Shown: piece by piece, positions 50,083 through 60,651 of the stretch | Layout: the number at the start of each line of letters is the position of its first letter | How positions within the stretch are numbered: position 1 is the stretch's first letter | NCBI GenBank assembly: GCA_029204225.1 | Contig: CM055101.1 | Coordinates: 38,173,374 to 38,237,373 of the forward strand | DNA length: 64,000 nt | Direction: 5' to 3' | DNA from: Diphasiastrum complanatum | Lineage: Eukaryota; Streptophyta; Lycopodiopsida; Lycopodiales; Lycopodiaceae | Notes under the pieces: generated by a model | Database searches by the model: none | What the model was told of the DNA's origin: nothing | Seen by the model: only the letters and a program-made list of their open reading frames with translations | Program-made: the position numbers and the translations under genes

Positions 50083-50175
50083 GATATGTCGGCCAAGCTT
50101 GATAAGCCAGTCAAGCCCGATAAGTCGGTCAAGCCCAACAAGCCTGATAAGCCGGTCAAGCCCGATAAGTTGGGT
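50083..50175. repeat. short minisatellite, GATAAGCCGGTCAAGCC-type
   Basis: Four to five imperfect 17-22-bp units. On the minus strand they encode a spurious LTGLSGL-type repeat peptide. Confidence 0.7.
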
Positions 50176-50486
50176 GCCATTCTCTTGCATGTCTTTAGTA
50201 GTAAAGGACTGTGTCACAATGCTTGTAATATTGTAGTGATATGAATGGAACTAGATTAACATGGGATTTAGAGTAGAGGAGATAAATCCAACACTCTTAG
50301 ATGCCTAACTATTTTGCTCCCCTCATGGGTGTCTTCGACACCTACAAGATATTCCTTCTGTCGATCTAAGTTATAGTCTGAATCTATAGTTTGGTAAAGA
50401 TCTTGTAATCTTTCTCTAATCATTCCGCATTCATACGAAGAACCCAACAAGTTGGTATCAGAATAGTAGAAACCCAACAAACTGGT
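50176..50486 (+). repeat. probable 3' part of a copia LTR
   Basis: Sequence leading into a tRNA-Met PBS and gag start on the plus strand, ending with AACCCAACA just before the PBS. Its left boundary and partner LTR were not found. Confidence 0.4.
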
Positions 50487-50499
50487 ATCAGAGCCATCA
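50487..50499 (+). promoter_or_regulatory. primer binding site, tRNA-iMet type (duplicated upstream)
   Basis: The plus strand CTGGTATCAGAGCC follows AACCCAACAAA. A decayed copy, AACCCAACAAG followed by TTGGTATCAGAATAG, lies about 30 bp upstream, so this short region is tandemly duplicated. Confidence 0.75.
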
Positions 50500-50535
50500 G
50501 TCTAAACTATTATATAGTTTCTTAGATCATTCATC

Positions 50536-50690
50536 ATGGAAGGTACATCTTCAGAAATCCGCTTGATCAATAAGTTCAACGATGATGATTTCCACATGTG
50601 GAAATTCAAAATGAAGATGATACTCACTGAAAAGGAACTCTGGGGATATGTCAAGAAAGCACAAAGCAAGTCACATAAATCATGTGAGTC
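50536..50690 (+). pseudogene. copia gag N-terminus, truncated
   Basis: MEGTSSEIRLINKFNDDDFH then MWKFKMKMILTEKELWGYVK is the standard start of a copia gag. Similarity ends near 50690 and is followed by unrelated sequence. Confidence 0.8.
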
Positions 50691-51168
50691 TTACTTTGAC
50701 CAAATTAGATTCCTTATTTGCAACTTGAGTCTGTAATTTAGACTTGGGCCTTTAACTTATTTTATTTACATTTAGGGCCCAAGTTTGTTGGAACAACTTA
50801 AAATAACTAAGATTGTGCTCATTGTGTCAGGCTTATACATGCAAGAAGTCAGTGCCCTCGCACTTATTATTCTAACTGTACAACGTAGTGTTGCGAGGCC
50901 CACATGGTAAGGCTGGGCCAATAGTAGTTTAGTGGCGAGACCCACTTAGTTATGTATGTACAAGGAATACCCACAACAAGGTCCTCGGCCCAAAGTAGTA
51001 CCGATCCCTCGGCACTTGCTTGCATTTGTCATGGAGGAGCGTTGTTGTTGGCCCGGTTATTGTTGGGACATGGATGCTTAAGGAAAAGCGTGGATAGAGA
51101 TCACTTACGTAAAACCTGAGGCTTTATGGGATGATGATGAGCAGTAAGAACTTGGACTTGCCAGATTT
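50691..51168. other. no gene recognised; short palindrome and chromovirus-like word
   Basis: Contains ACTTGGGCC...GGCCCAAGT (about 50742-50775) as a small hairpin. The word CACTTACGTAAAACCTG near 51105 also occurs next to the chromovirus 3' end (about 5600). No ORF supported. Confidence 0.35.
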
Positions 51169-52355
51169 TCAATAATATTCATATGGGTCTGGTGGCCATT
51201 CCGAATAACCTTGTTCATCGACAAATGGGTAGTCGACACCATCCATCAAAGGATCCCATGATACGGCTGGTTGAAATTGATCTTGATAGATCGACGCTAC
51301 TTCTCCCGCTGGTATCGTCGTTGTCTCTCTCAATTGATACTGCAGATATGACATGGTTTGTTGATTGCTTAGTCTATCCAAATGCTCATGATAAGCTTGC
51401 ACTTGAAGACTTTCTTCAGCAGTCAATAGTACCACATGAGAACGAGGTCTTGATACTTGAAGCGTTGGCTCTTGCTAGACTGAAGACCTATTTAGGCTTA
51501 GATTCTCTAGATTTGGCCTTTAAAGAATGGATGTACTTGAGTTGGCATTGTTTTGGGCTGTTGCATTGTGGAACAATTAGACTTTGGTTGAATCTTGCTC
51601 GTTGAAGGGCAATCATCATCATCATAGTCAATGCTTGGCACCAAGTCTTTGGTTTCAAAATCAACAATGTCAGAGAACTCAAAAATGGTGCTTGAAGACA
51701 CCTCATCCTCCCGATAATAAAAAAAAACACGTAGATCTGTAGTTGTGATATACACATCTTCATTTATATAATATTTTGGCAAATCAAAAAAACATTTAGA
51801 ATGTACATCAGCAATTTATTCCTCAATAATGGCATTAGCGCCAATGAAAGCATCCCTCAACTTATTAGTATCTACACTCAAATAGTTAGTGTCTTTATCA
51901 GGAGCATCCACCAAGAAATGACTGATATCCTCTATGGAATGTTCAGTAGTGGAGGATAACGGGATCTCAGTATCAGGAATCGATGTGTCTGACTCTATAG
52001 GGATCTGTACTAATAGGAAAAACACAAATCCGGTTTGATACCCAAGATAATGACATTTTTGTTTAAAAAAATTACATTCACTAAAACTCTTAAATTGGCC
52101 AAAAAGTTTAGTGTACATCATATTCGCTGCTCGTATGAAATGCATAAACGACAAATTACACAAAGAGATTAGAAGGATACTGATTATATCCCCGAATCTG
52201 ACATATTAGTCATGAAAAACATCCGGACTCTGTTGTGCTATACTGAACACATGTAATAAAGGCCGGAAGAGGGACTTGAAGTACTCTATGCACCCAGTCA
52301 TACCAAAATCAGTAAGAAATCTGGACAACAAGGACTCCCCAGATGAGGAAGCCAT
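51169..52355 (-). CDS. unrecognised, possibly multi-exon gene or element ORF
   Basis: Downstream of a TATA-like CTATAAAATGG (minus strand, about 52600) the first ATG at 52355 opens MASSSGESLLSRFLTDFGM, closing at 52206. Further same-strand frames follow: 52163-51816 (after a perfect TTAGTACAG acceptor it reads IPIESDTSIPDTEIPLSS), 51782-51507 (YYINEDVYITTTDLRVFF, acidic SIDYDDDDCPST) and 51435-51169 (Q-rich, ending WPPDPYEYY). I know no family for these and cannot fix the exons. It may be a decayed element. Confidence 0.25.
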
Positions 52356-52356
52356 T

Positions 52357-52560
52357 GCCTAGTATCGGTTCTATGCGAGAGGGGAGTATCAGTGAAAAAA
52401 GGAGTACACTACGCATGCACAAAAGTGATATGTACGATCGTAGTATCGCTCATATCCAGACACAGAGAGACAAGACAATGAGGGAGTAAACGAGGCGCGT
52501 AGAGAGACAATACTTGACGAAAATCCTAAGAAAATGGGAAGCGCAGAGAACCGATATGAG
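52357..52560 (-). repeat. 5' leader repeats, minus-facing copy
   Basis: Two imperfect units on the minus strand starting CATATCGGTTCTCTGCGC and ATATCACTTTTGTGCA and ending GAGCGATACT or GAACCGATACTAGGC. They run right up to the ATG at 52355. They are homologous to 52900-53140 in inverted orientation. Confidence 0.75.
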
Positions 52561-52899
52561 AGAAAACTGAGAAAGAATTTTTTTGGAGATCATGCCATTT
52601 TATAGTTGTTTCACATGTGTGAGTCAAATGGTCAACTGTCCATATGTCATCCTACAATTGGCTGATAACAGCCACACAAGTGAAGCAATACAGTCTCCAT
52701 GTGTCAAGAACTGATTCGTTGGAACATGACACATGTCGAGGTTTCATTGGTCTACTAGATACCCACATGTGAATGCCACGTGACAATTGTTGATTGGATG
52801 GTTCGGATCTAGCACATGTGACCACACGTGCGAAATCCAAGGGCACAAGGTCCCAAACGTGGAGGTCATTTTCACTTTTTTTTCGTCGAATTTTCTTCA

Positions 52900-53140
52900 C
52901 ATATCGCTTCTCTGCGCCCTTGCTTTCTCCCTCATCGTCTCATCTCTCTACGTGCACACAAGAGCGATACTATGACTGTACATATCACTTCTGTGCACCG
53001 TTACCTTATTTGTCATTTTATTTCTTTGTCGACCCTCGCACAATACCGATACATTAATATATATCGCACCTCTGCGAGCTTGGTTATCCTCCTCTGAAAA
53101 CTGTTACTATAATTGTGCACAGAATTGATACTAGCCTAAT
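52900..53140 (+). repeat. 5' leader repeats, plus-facing copy
   Basis: Three imperfect units of about 80 bp starting at 52901, 52982 and 53061. Each begins ATATCRC-TTCTSTGCG and ends GCACA-R-RYGATACT. Divergent partner of 52357-52560, with about 340 bp between the arms. Confidence 0.75.
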
Positions 53141-53192
53141 ATCTAGGATCAAACAGAATTGTAGGGATTTCTTCACTCCTAGCACTGTATCC

Positions 53193-53545
53193 ATGAGTAC
53201 TCCTACTGTGAATCCACCATGGCAGACCAAGCGTAACAGGAGCAAATGGCTCTCTGAGATTAAGAAATATCAGAGATCCACCTTACTCTTGATACCAAGA
53301 GCCCCTTTTTACAGAATTGTTTGTCTGATTACCAAGGATAGTCTGCAAAGTCTTGTTAGGTTTACACCTGGAGCACTACAGTGCTTACAGGAGTCCGTGG
53401 AAGATTATTTGGCACTTTTTTCTTAAGATCCATTTTTGCTTTCAATCCATGCTAAGTGGGTCACAATAATGCCCAAAGATTTTCAAATTTTGTATAGAAT
53501 GAGGGAGAGATTCTGTAAACTTCACAAGGGTGAACCCTCTGCTCC
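53193..53545 (+). pseudogene. degenerate histone H3, CENH3-like
   Basis: From the ATG at 53193, a short basic tail (TKRNRSK) leads into a histone fold. The pieces are EIKKYQRSTLLLIPRAPF (alpha-N and start of alpha-1), RFTPGALQCLQESVEDYLAL (alpha-2), then after one in-frame TAA (53425-53427) SIHAKWVTIMPKDFQ (loop 2 and alpha-3). Relative to canonical H3, the LLIPRAPF proline, a loop 1 one residue longer, the EDYL in alpha-2 and KDF after the loop all resemble plant centromeric H3 (CENH3). Plant CENH3 genes have introns and none is seen here, which suggests a processed copy. The start of the N-tail and the 3' end are uncertain. A divergent non-centromeric H3 is the alternative. Confidence 0.72.
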
Positions 53546-53566
53546 CAGGGACGATCTATGGGGGCC

Positions 53567-53668
53567 TAGTCGTTATAGATTTCCACAAAATCAATGAATT
53601 AAGTACTATAAAAGTTTGATCGTTCTTCGAGAGAGAGAAAAATCTCTTCTTTTGTATGGTAGGCCCTT
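53567..53668. repeat. 100-bp direct repeat, left copy
   Basis: Shares GGCCTAGTC, TTATAGATTTCCACAAAATC and AATGAATTAAGTA and a GTTTGATCGTT...AGAGAGAGA...TCTTTTGTATG tail with 54938-55037. About 1.37 kb apart in the same orientation. Confidence 0.8.
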
Positions 53669-53689
53669 ATGACCTAAATCTATAATTCT

Positions 53690-54612
53690 ACTTACTGATA
53701 ACAGATTTGTAGAGAGTTTAGGAACATATAAGACTTTTGATAGTAATTTGAATTGATCATGCTGGAATCACAATTTTACAGTACCTTCACCTTCAATAAT
53801 GTGAGTACTATTGTCACCAAGATGAGCAAATTTCTTCATGCTGTAAGGCGTTTAGGAGTTGAAGATCTCACGTTGATTGGTCATATGTTGAGGTGCTCCA
53901 GAATCCAGAAACCATGAATCATCCAAAAATGTGCTGTGATCTTTGACCATGAATGCGCCTTCGTCCACTTCGACCTGGGAAGATGATGAAACCGTATTTG
54001 CTTGTTGATCAGGTTACTTGGCTGCGTTCTTTGCTTGGAGAATTCGGCAATCCTTGATCTCATGGTTATTGCGCTTGCAATACCTACAAAACATCTTCTT
54101 CTTGGATTGTGGATATAATGATTGTGCTTGACTTTCAGTCTATTTCTGATTCATTGCAGCCTTCTTGGAGCTTTTCTGCTTCTATCGCTTCGAGCCTTTG
54201 TTGACATATAGAGCCTAAGAGGAGGAAATAGACAAAGTGTCTTGACTTCTTCGATTATCCTCTTGCAACAACATAGTGATAACTCTAGTAAGACTTAAAT
54301 TTGAGTGTGTCAATATGATCATCACCCAGTTCTCATATGTAGAGGGCAAGCTTGAAAGCAATGTCATGATTGCGTCTTGATCGTCTATGACTGATCTGAT
54401 AGCGGACATCTGTTGCAAGAGATTCTTAAACTGGTTAACGTGACTTTGAAGTGAATCACCAATAGACATCTTGAATGTGAAGAATTTTCTTTGTAGATGT
54501 AACTTAGTAGTTATATCCCTCACATCATATAGTGAGTTCAAAATGTCCCAAACATCTTTTGACATTTTAGCTTCAGCTATGTGTCCAATATGTGTATCTG
54601 ATATATTGAGAG
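53690..54612 (-). pseudogene. copia gag and protease relic
   Basis: UBN2-type gag with ISDTHIGHIAEAKMSKDVWD, then SLQSHVNQFKNLLQQM and LLSSLPSTYENWV. A degenerate zinc knuckle CRYCKRNNHEIKDC lies near 54070 and a protease site WFLDSGAPQHMT near 53900. Several stops lie between gag and the knuckle. The N-terminus is replaced by gypsy RT (next entry). Confidence 0.85.
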
Positions 54613-54967
54613 TGGCAATCCCATGTCTTGATATCACATGTCCAAGGACAATTCCATGAGTGACCCAAATTTGACACTTTTTTGGATTTAAGGAGACTTC
54701 GTATTTGTGAAAAAGTTCAAATACTTTTTCCAAACGACCCAAGTGGTCTGTATCTGCACTATGGACTCCGAGATCATCCAAGTAGATTTCAAGGAATTTT
54801 TGCAAGTAGTCCTTAAAGGCAAACTGCATCACTCTTTGAAATGACCTAGGTGCATTACAAAGTCCAAACGACATAACTCTATAAGCATAAGTTTCCCATT
54901 CTGTTGCAAAAGCTGTTTTGTGACGATCCTGCGGTGGCCTAGTCATTATAGATTTCCACAAAATCAA
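54613..54967 (-). pseudogene. Ty3/gypsy RT fragment fused in frame to the copia gag
   Basis: Part of a single 251-codon frame (54967-54215). It has DRHKTAFATEWETYAYRVMS, FGLCNAPRSFQRVM, the catalytic IYLDDLGVHS and NPKKCQIWVTHGIVLGHVIS. At about 54612 the frame passes without a stop into copia gag. It is a different lineage from the chromovirus RT at 8 kb, judged by the residues around the catalytic site. Confidence 0.88.
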
Positions 54968-55037
54968 TGAATTAAGTAGTATAAAAGGTTTGATCGTTTC
55001 CCAAGAGAGAGAATAATCTCATCTTTTGTATGATAAG
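54938..55037. repeat. 100-bp direct repeat, right copy
   Basis: Partner of 53567-53668. The gypsy RT relic starts within its left edge. Confidence 0.8.
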
Positions 55038-55832
55038 TGTATGTAAGAAGGAAAATGGAATGTGATGTGTAATATTCACAATGAATTCTACAATGACATA
55101 TCTGGTTATCCAAAGATATTTGGGTAAATTGGCATCCAAAAACACCAATGGTGAAATGATTTGGTCAAGGTCTGTGATCATTAAAGATAACTTTATCTTT
55201 CAGGCTCTTCGGATAACAATAAGCAATCAAATCACTCAACAACTAGCAAATAGATTCATCAAATAGAATCATATTGGCTAATGATTTCTCTTAATCAAAT
55301 ACAGTGAATTAGTTCTTATCACAGAAAGCAAACAGAATAGAGCATCAAACAAGTTTATTATCTGAACACATAGCTCATTCAGAATTGAAAGAAGTTCTGC
55401 TTATGGTTATGCTTAACAGCTTCGGGTAATTCCCTGCACACATTAGTTAGAATTGTCGCTCGTTGGTGACGCCTGAAAATCCACGTTAGAGTGACTGAAA
55501 TTCAATAGGACATGAGAAATATGTGTGATGTAGGCAGAGCAGTATCACAAACAGTTACAGATCATACAGAGTGTATTCGCTCAATTGATAAGAAGTAATG
55601 TTGTAAGAGATGGCAGAGGTAAAGAACGCTCAAGCTTATAGACATTGGCTCTCTCTCTCTCTATTGATACTCAGATTTGTGCAAATGCGCAAGTACAATG
55701 GAACGAAGTGCCGACCTTATAGGAATGATCATCGGCCTTAGTGTCGTTTACCAACCGTTAAGATGACAGTTGAAATCCGCTACTGCGTCTCTATAGAACG
55801 TCGCACAAAACGTCGCGAGTTCCAACCTAAAT
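55038..55832. other. no gene supported
   Basis: A minus frame at 55181-54972 (ANLPKYLWITRYVIVEF) could be an integrase scrap but is too weak to call. A short CT tract lies near 55650. Confidence 0.3.
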
Positions 55833-56777
55833 GTGAATTTACAAAGTGCAAATAGGCCTTTACATGAAGATGAAGATGAACCTCTAGGTGCACATGAGTT
55901 AGCTAGATACAAGAAGAGATCTAGGCTTGCACTTCATTGTGTGAAGGTGAATGTGAGCAATGATTTGTTGAGAGAAGTATCAACTTGTACTAGTGCTAAA
56001 GAGGCTTGGGATTCTTTGAAATCAATCTATGAGTCTAGCAACACTTCTAGAGTTCTTATGCTTAGAAATCAAATTTTGCAAAGCATGAAAAGAAGTGAGG
56101 AGAGTGCACATGATTATGTACTCAGAATCAAGTCTCTAAGCATGGATATAGAAAATGTCCTTTATGTATCATCAATCACCAAGAATATGCTTAGTGTTGG
56201 TCTACTCTTAGAAAGTGGTTTGGATGTCCACTTTAAGCATGATGTTTGCTTCATCTTGAAGAATGATGTTTGCATTGCAAAGGGATTTAAACATGGAAGA
56301 TTGTTTAGGTTGGAAGCTAGTGTTGCTTTTGAAAGAATGAGCTTGGCAAAGGAGGAGATCACTCAAGAGGAGGTCTTGGCAAATTGTGATCTTGCTTGCA
56401 TTGAGGAGGAGCATCTAAAGGAGGAAGATCTTGAGGATCAGCCTAAAAGCATGAGAGTTCCAAGGGAGTCCTCAATGACAATGGCCGAGTCATCAAATTG
56501 CATGCAAATTGTCCATTCAAGTGTGCATCTTGCAAGGGTGGTGAGCATTGGAGAGTCTACTATCTTTGAATACTTTTTGGAAAATAGTAGTAGACATGAG
56601 GTGACTTGTTTCTTATCTTTAAGATTCATGGTGTTTATTACTTTGTATGACAAGACAATGAAATGGGATGCTTTGAAATCTACATTTGTTGTTGATAAAG
56701 CAATTTCATTGGATAACTATTTTTGTAATAGTTTGAATAGAGTCATAAAAGATGAAACATCATTTTCTTGTGCATGA
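55833..56777 (+). pseudogene. collapsed copia polyprotein, 314-codon open frame
   Basis: The N-terminal half is copia gag (ELARYKKRSRLALHCVKVNV, SAKEAWDSLKSIYESSNTSR, SAHDYVLRIKSL). It passes in frame to the pre-integrase region (ENVLYVSSITKNMLSVGLLL, DVHFKHDVCF, KHGRLFRLEAS). The zinc knuckle and protease are therefore deleted without loss of frame. The last 150 residues (ITQEEVLANCDLACIEEEHL, VVSIGESTIFEYFLE) are not a part of copia I recognise. The frame is free of stops to 56777. Similarity to copia resumes at 56780-56970. Confidence 0.7.
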
Positions 56778-56779
56778 TC

Positions 56780-56970
56780 ATTCCAATGTAAGGACCAAAG
56801 ATTATCCTATTTCAATGATAGGAATAATGGTAGTGTTTTGCTCTTCAAGTAGAGATTGTAGAATCTACTTGTTTTCAACCAAAGAATTTGTCAATGGTGG
56901 AAATGTAATCTTTCAAGAATGGAAGATTTGTAAACTTGAAGAAGAACCTTTGGATCAACACCTTATTTAA
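56780..56970 (+). pseudogene. copia integrase C-terminal relic
   Basis: Plus reading CSSSRDCRIYLFSTKEFVNG then GNVIFQEWKI corresponds to the copia segment after integrase (YRIY...TK...RDVIF-E). It is the continuation of the collapsed element upstream. Confidence 0.6.
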
Positions 56971-57746
56971 TTCATTGATGTTTTGGAGTCAATTCAAGTG
57001 GAGGAGCAAGCTCAAGACCGGAGGACTCCAAGAAGAATCTTGAGTATCAAGATGGAGCCATCAAGGCTCAATCATATGGATCAAGCAAGGCAAGTTGTCT
57101 TTAGCAACATTATTTCACTCCTAATGTAGGTTAGGTCAAGTCCATAGGGTTGGTCATGTCATTTTGGTAGTGATTCCTAGTTTATAGGTCCTATATCCTA
57201 GATTTAAGGTGAAAATTTGACCAACTAGCTATCTACCAAGCATGACTCTAGGAAATAAACTAGGGTTTCATTTTAGGTCAAGGAGAGTGAGTTAATTCCT
57301 TATTACATGTGGAAATCCACCTAACTTCAAGAAGGAAGTCAAATTTGCTATGTATTCCCTCTCTCCATAGTGAAAAGATAGAAAATTTTTGGAGCTCATT
57401 GGCAATCTCAAGCTAGTTCACTATGTACATTGAGTTTTTGTGATCCAAATGAAACCAAATCAATTTCTACTTGTTTCTCAGGTTGAAGGCCATACTACAG
57501 CCTACACATGTGGGCTCGGATTTCAATGTTTATCAATGCTTTTGATTGCTAATGCTTGTTGTTTGTCAAATTGCCAATCTAGATCAACTTTTTTGTGTCT
57601 AGTTTTTTGATAGATTGTTAAGCAAGCATCCAATCACTCTTGTGGATCTTTTGTAGATCCATTTATGGTCCTAAAGTACAGTACTTTCACACTAAGGTCA
57701 TCCCTTTTGTAGCAAGGTAGTAATTGTTCTTTTGGTTCTAATCTTC
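56971..57746. other. no gene recognised
   Basis: Possibly downstream non-coding part of the collapsed copia. No LTR pair found. Confidence 0.3.
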
Positions 57747-60160
57747 CTAAAATGATAAATTTGGATAACCTCCCATTTCGCGATTTTCCAATAGTGCAAG
57801 GGGGTTATCGATCAATGTGTTATTTACAAGATGAGTGTACCAACTATCCTCAGACAAGATTTCAGACATCTCAGCAGAAGGGACAGTTAGTGAGAGGGCT
57901 GCATATGTATATTCTGGGAATTTCTCTTTAATGTACAATTGTTGAATGGATAAAAGGGCATATGAAATGAGAGATGCAATATTTACATAATTGTGAGTAT
58001 GGTATGGTCTGGGTATTGGATTAGTGGAGCGAAGTATATTATTTGCTTTGACTTCCTCCAAATAATGAAAATAGTTAACTTTCCAATCTGTGTAGATTTT
58101 TCACAGATTAGGGAATAACAGTTGACTGGAGAATCTGGAAGGAATTGGATTAGGGCTAGGGACAACTTCTTTAACATCAAAAATGCTAATGGATTCTAGA
58201 TTATTCTGATACTCATACAAAGATGGAAAAATATTGTTTTCGAATGGTTTTAGATATTCTAGGACATATATATATACAAAGATCCTGTAACAACATGGAT
58301 ATAGTTAGTTTGTACATTGAACTTATTCTGAACAATGGCAAGGGCAAGGATACCTTTTTGGTGCATTGTTAGTTTGGCCCAAAAAGTGTTTAGGTGAGAA
58401 AAAGTCCAAGGGCTTTCCCATTGTTCTTTTGTATAACCAAAAAGTTTAGGTAAAAGAAGGTAATCCACTAGAATTCTGGACTATAGAAAGGTGGAAGAAA
58501 AAATGCTAGTTCTTGTTGGAATGTCTAAAATTCTATCTTTAGTAGTGAATACACTACATTGTTCTTCCTTTCGATGCTCCACTGTGTGATGCTTCAGCTT
58601 GCTGTGAAATGATTACTAGCGTTGCTGGTTGGTCTGCAACAGTTGTGTCACTGGTTGCTTTTGGCTTCTCAGCATTCTTAGGGTCAATCTGCACCTCTTG
58701 ATCTTTCTGGATTTGCTTTAAAACAATATATGTCTGGATGGCCTTCTCTGATGTATCTTTGGCTGGCTCATCCATCTACTTGGACTAGTCCTAGCATTGG
58801 ACAAGTTCTTTGTCTTCAAAATTCTGAATTTGGCTTGATTGAAACTTAGCCTCTTCCAGTTCTTCTTTCAATTTCTCATATGTAGCCATCTGGGGTTGCA
58901 AATATTGCAACTGGAAGGTCTGGATAATTCTTTCTTGTATACATTTTTAAGTTGTTGGATCAATCATGTATCTCCCATGAGATACACAAGCTTCCAATGT
59001 GACTTTGGCACTTATTTGCCATAAAACTGTCTCTTCAACCTGTATCTTATAAATTTGGTTGCCTTTTCTCAGCATATCTACAGAATTCTGCAACTTGGCA
59101 ATAGAGTCCTGGAGCTGCCTTTGATTTGCTTTGGCACTCTCTTTATCGATAATGGCATTGCTGAGTTTGTCACTCAGCTCCTCGTTATTACTCTACAAAG
59201 TAGCTCGCACATGTCTTTCCTCCTACAAAGAAGCCTGCAGGTTCTGGATCTCATGCTTGAGCAATAAATTTTCATTTTCAAAAGCATTGGACTGCTTCTG
59301 AATTGCTTCAAGTACCTCCAGCGTAGCGTCCTATCTACCTTTTGCTTCTTCGAGGGCTATATTTTTTCTGATCAATTCTGCTTGAGCTGCTTCAAGCTCT
59401 TTACTCTTGTGTGACAGCTCAACCTTGATTTCTTCCAACTCTACATTATTTTGGATTAGGTCTGTTCGGATGGAATCATATTTTGATCCCAACTTCCTTG
59501 AGACTTTGTCTAGGCTAACAAAATGTTTTGTGTGTCTGATAATTCTTCATTGACAACTGGTGCCTCGGCATCACTTTCACACCGGTGCAATTCTGATATC
59601 TTCCTGCACAGTTAACACACCGACATGCATACATAGAATACCAATCTGCAAACCAAGCCTGGAAAACTGATTAATCTTTACTAATTTATAGAATTGCTTA
59701 AAGGCAATCTGTCCGAAGACAATGGGTTCTCCGTTCAGGGCTCTCAGCAGGTATCCCATATTCGTGTTAGAAATGGTATACTCTTGCTCCGGTAAGAATA
59801 TAGAAGCAAGAGCAAATCGCACAAACTTTTGAGATTGGGATCACTGATATAAGAGAGTTTATATCCCATTTTCTCAAGATAAGCTTCTTCCTAAAAAACT
59901 CTGCTCTCTGTGATGAAGTCGGGCTTTGTAACAGGCATACTGCCCAAACCTAAGGCACGACAGTAAAATCCTTTTGTAATAATGATCTCTTGATTCCAGA
60001 CAGTGGTGGAATTATGTCCTTCCTCTGTCTCACTCAAATTTCGGATCATCTCATGGCACACATCCATAAGGATTACTGATGGATCCCTCCCAGTTCTACC
60101 ATCGCTTATTGGATAAAAGTATTCTACAAAGAGATGGAAATGCGAAATGGGGATTTCCAT
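57747..60160 (-). pseudogene. unrecognised degenerate polyprotein with a long coiled coil
   Basis: The minus strand reads coherently through several frames. First is a folded-looking part (HFHLFVEYFYPISDGRTGRD, ALGLGSMPVTKPDF), then IFLPEQEYTISNTNMGYLL and LVKINQFSRLGLQIGIL. A heptad-rich coiled coil covers roughly 59560-58800 (NVELEEIKVELSHKSKELEA, ELSDKLSNAIIDKESAKANQ). An acidic Q/K-rich stretch (58775-58554) and a tail to 57747 follow. Many stops. It looks like a retroelement gag or accessory ORF, but I cannot name it. Confidence 0.4.
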
Positions 60161-60615
60161 GATATCTGCATCAGCTCATTTTGTGCTTTTGTAGTCAACT
60201 TCTTCGCATCCACACTGAAACAGACACCAATTTTTAACACAATTCTTCTAGAAGTAAGAGCAAGATCAAGGAATCGACATTCAGAGCCTAGATAATAAAA
60301 GCTTTTTGAACAATTTTAAGCATTTTCTAGTAGCATAATGTGTCCTACTCTTGAACGCCGGATTGCTGCTTTCGAACCAAATCACATGGATCGGCAACAA
60401 ATTACATCTCCTTTTTTTTCTTGCGCTCACTCTATCGATCCCTCTCGTTCATAAGCATCCACAATAATAAAAATTGTATACACTACACCCGAGATGAAAA
60501 ATCGTATACACTACACCTGAGATGCTGAGTCAGCACTAGCTACACTCACCTCACGAGATGTTGCACGCGAGAAGAGTCGGCGGAGGGAGTGTGAGAGAGA
60601 GTGATGAGGGGAGAG

Positions 60616-60651
<36 letters not shown>

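Noticed and set aside
50461-50475. Second functional PBS (TTGGTATCAGAATAG)
   Set aside because: It diverges from tRNA-Met after position 10; treated as a decayed duplicate.
52357-53140. Pack-MULE terminal inverted repeats
   Set aside because: The arms point outward from a common centre and end at coding starts; no outer TSD was found.
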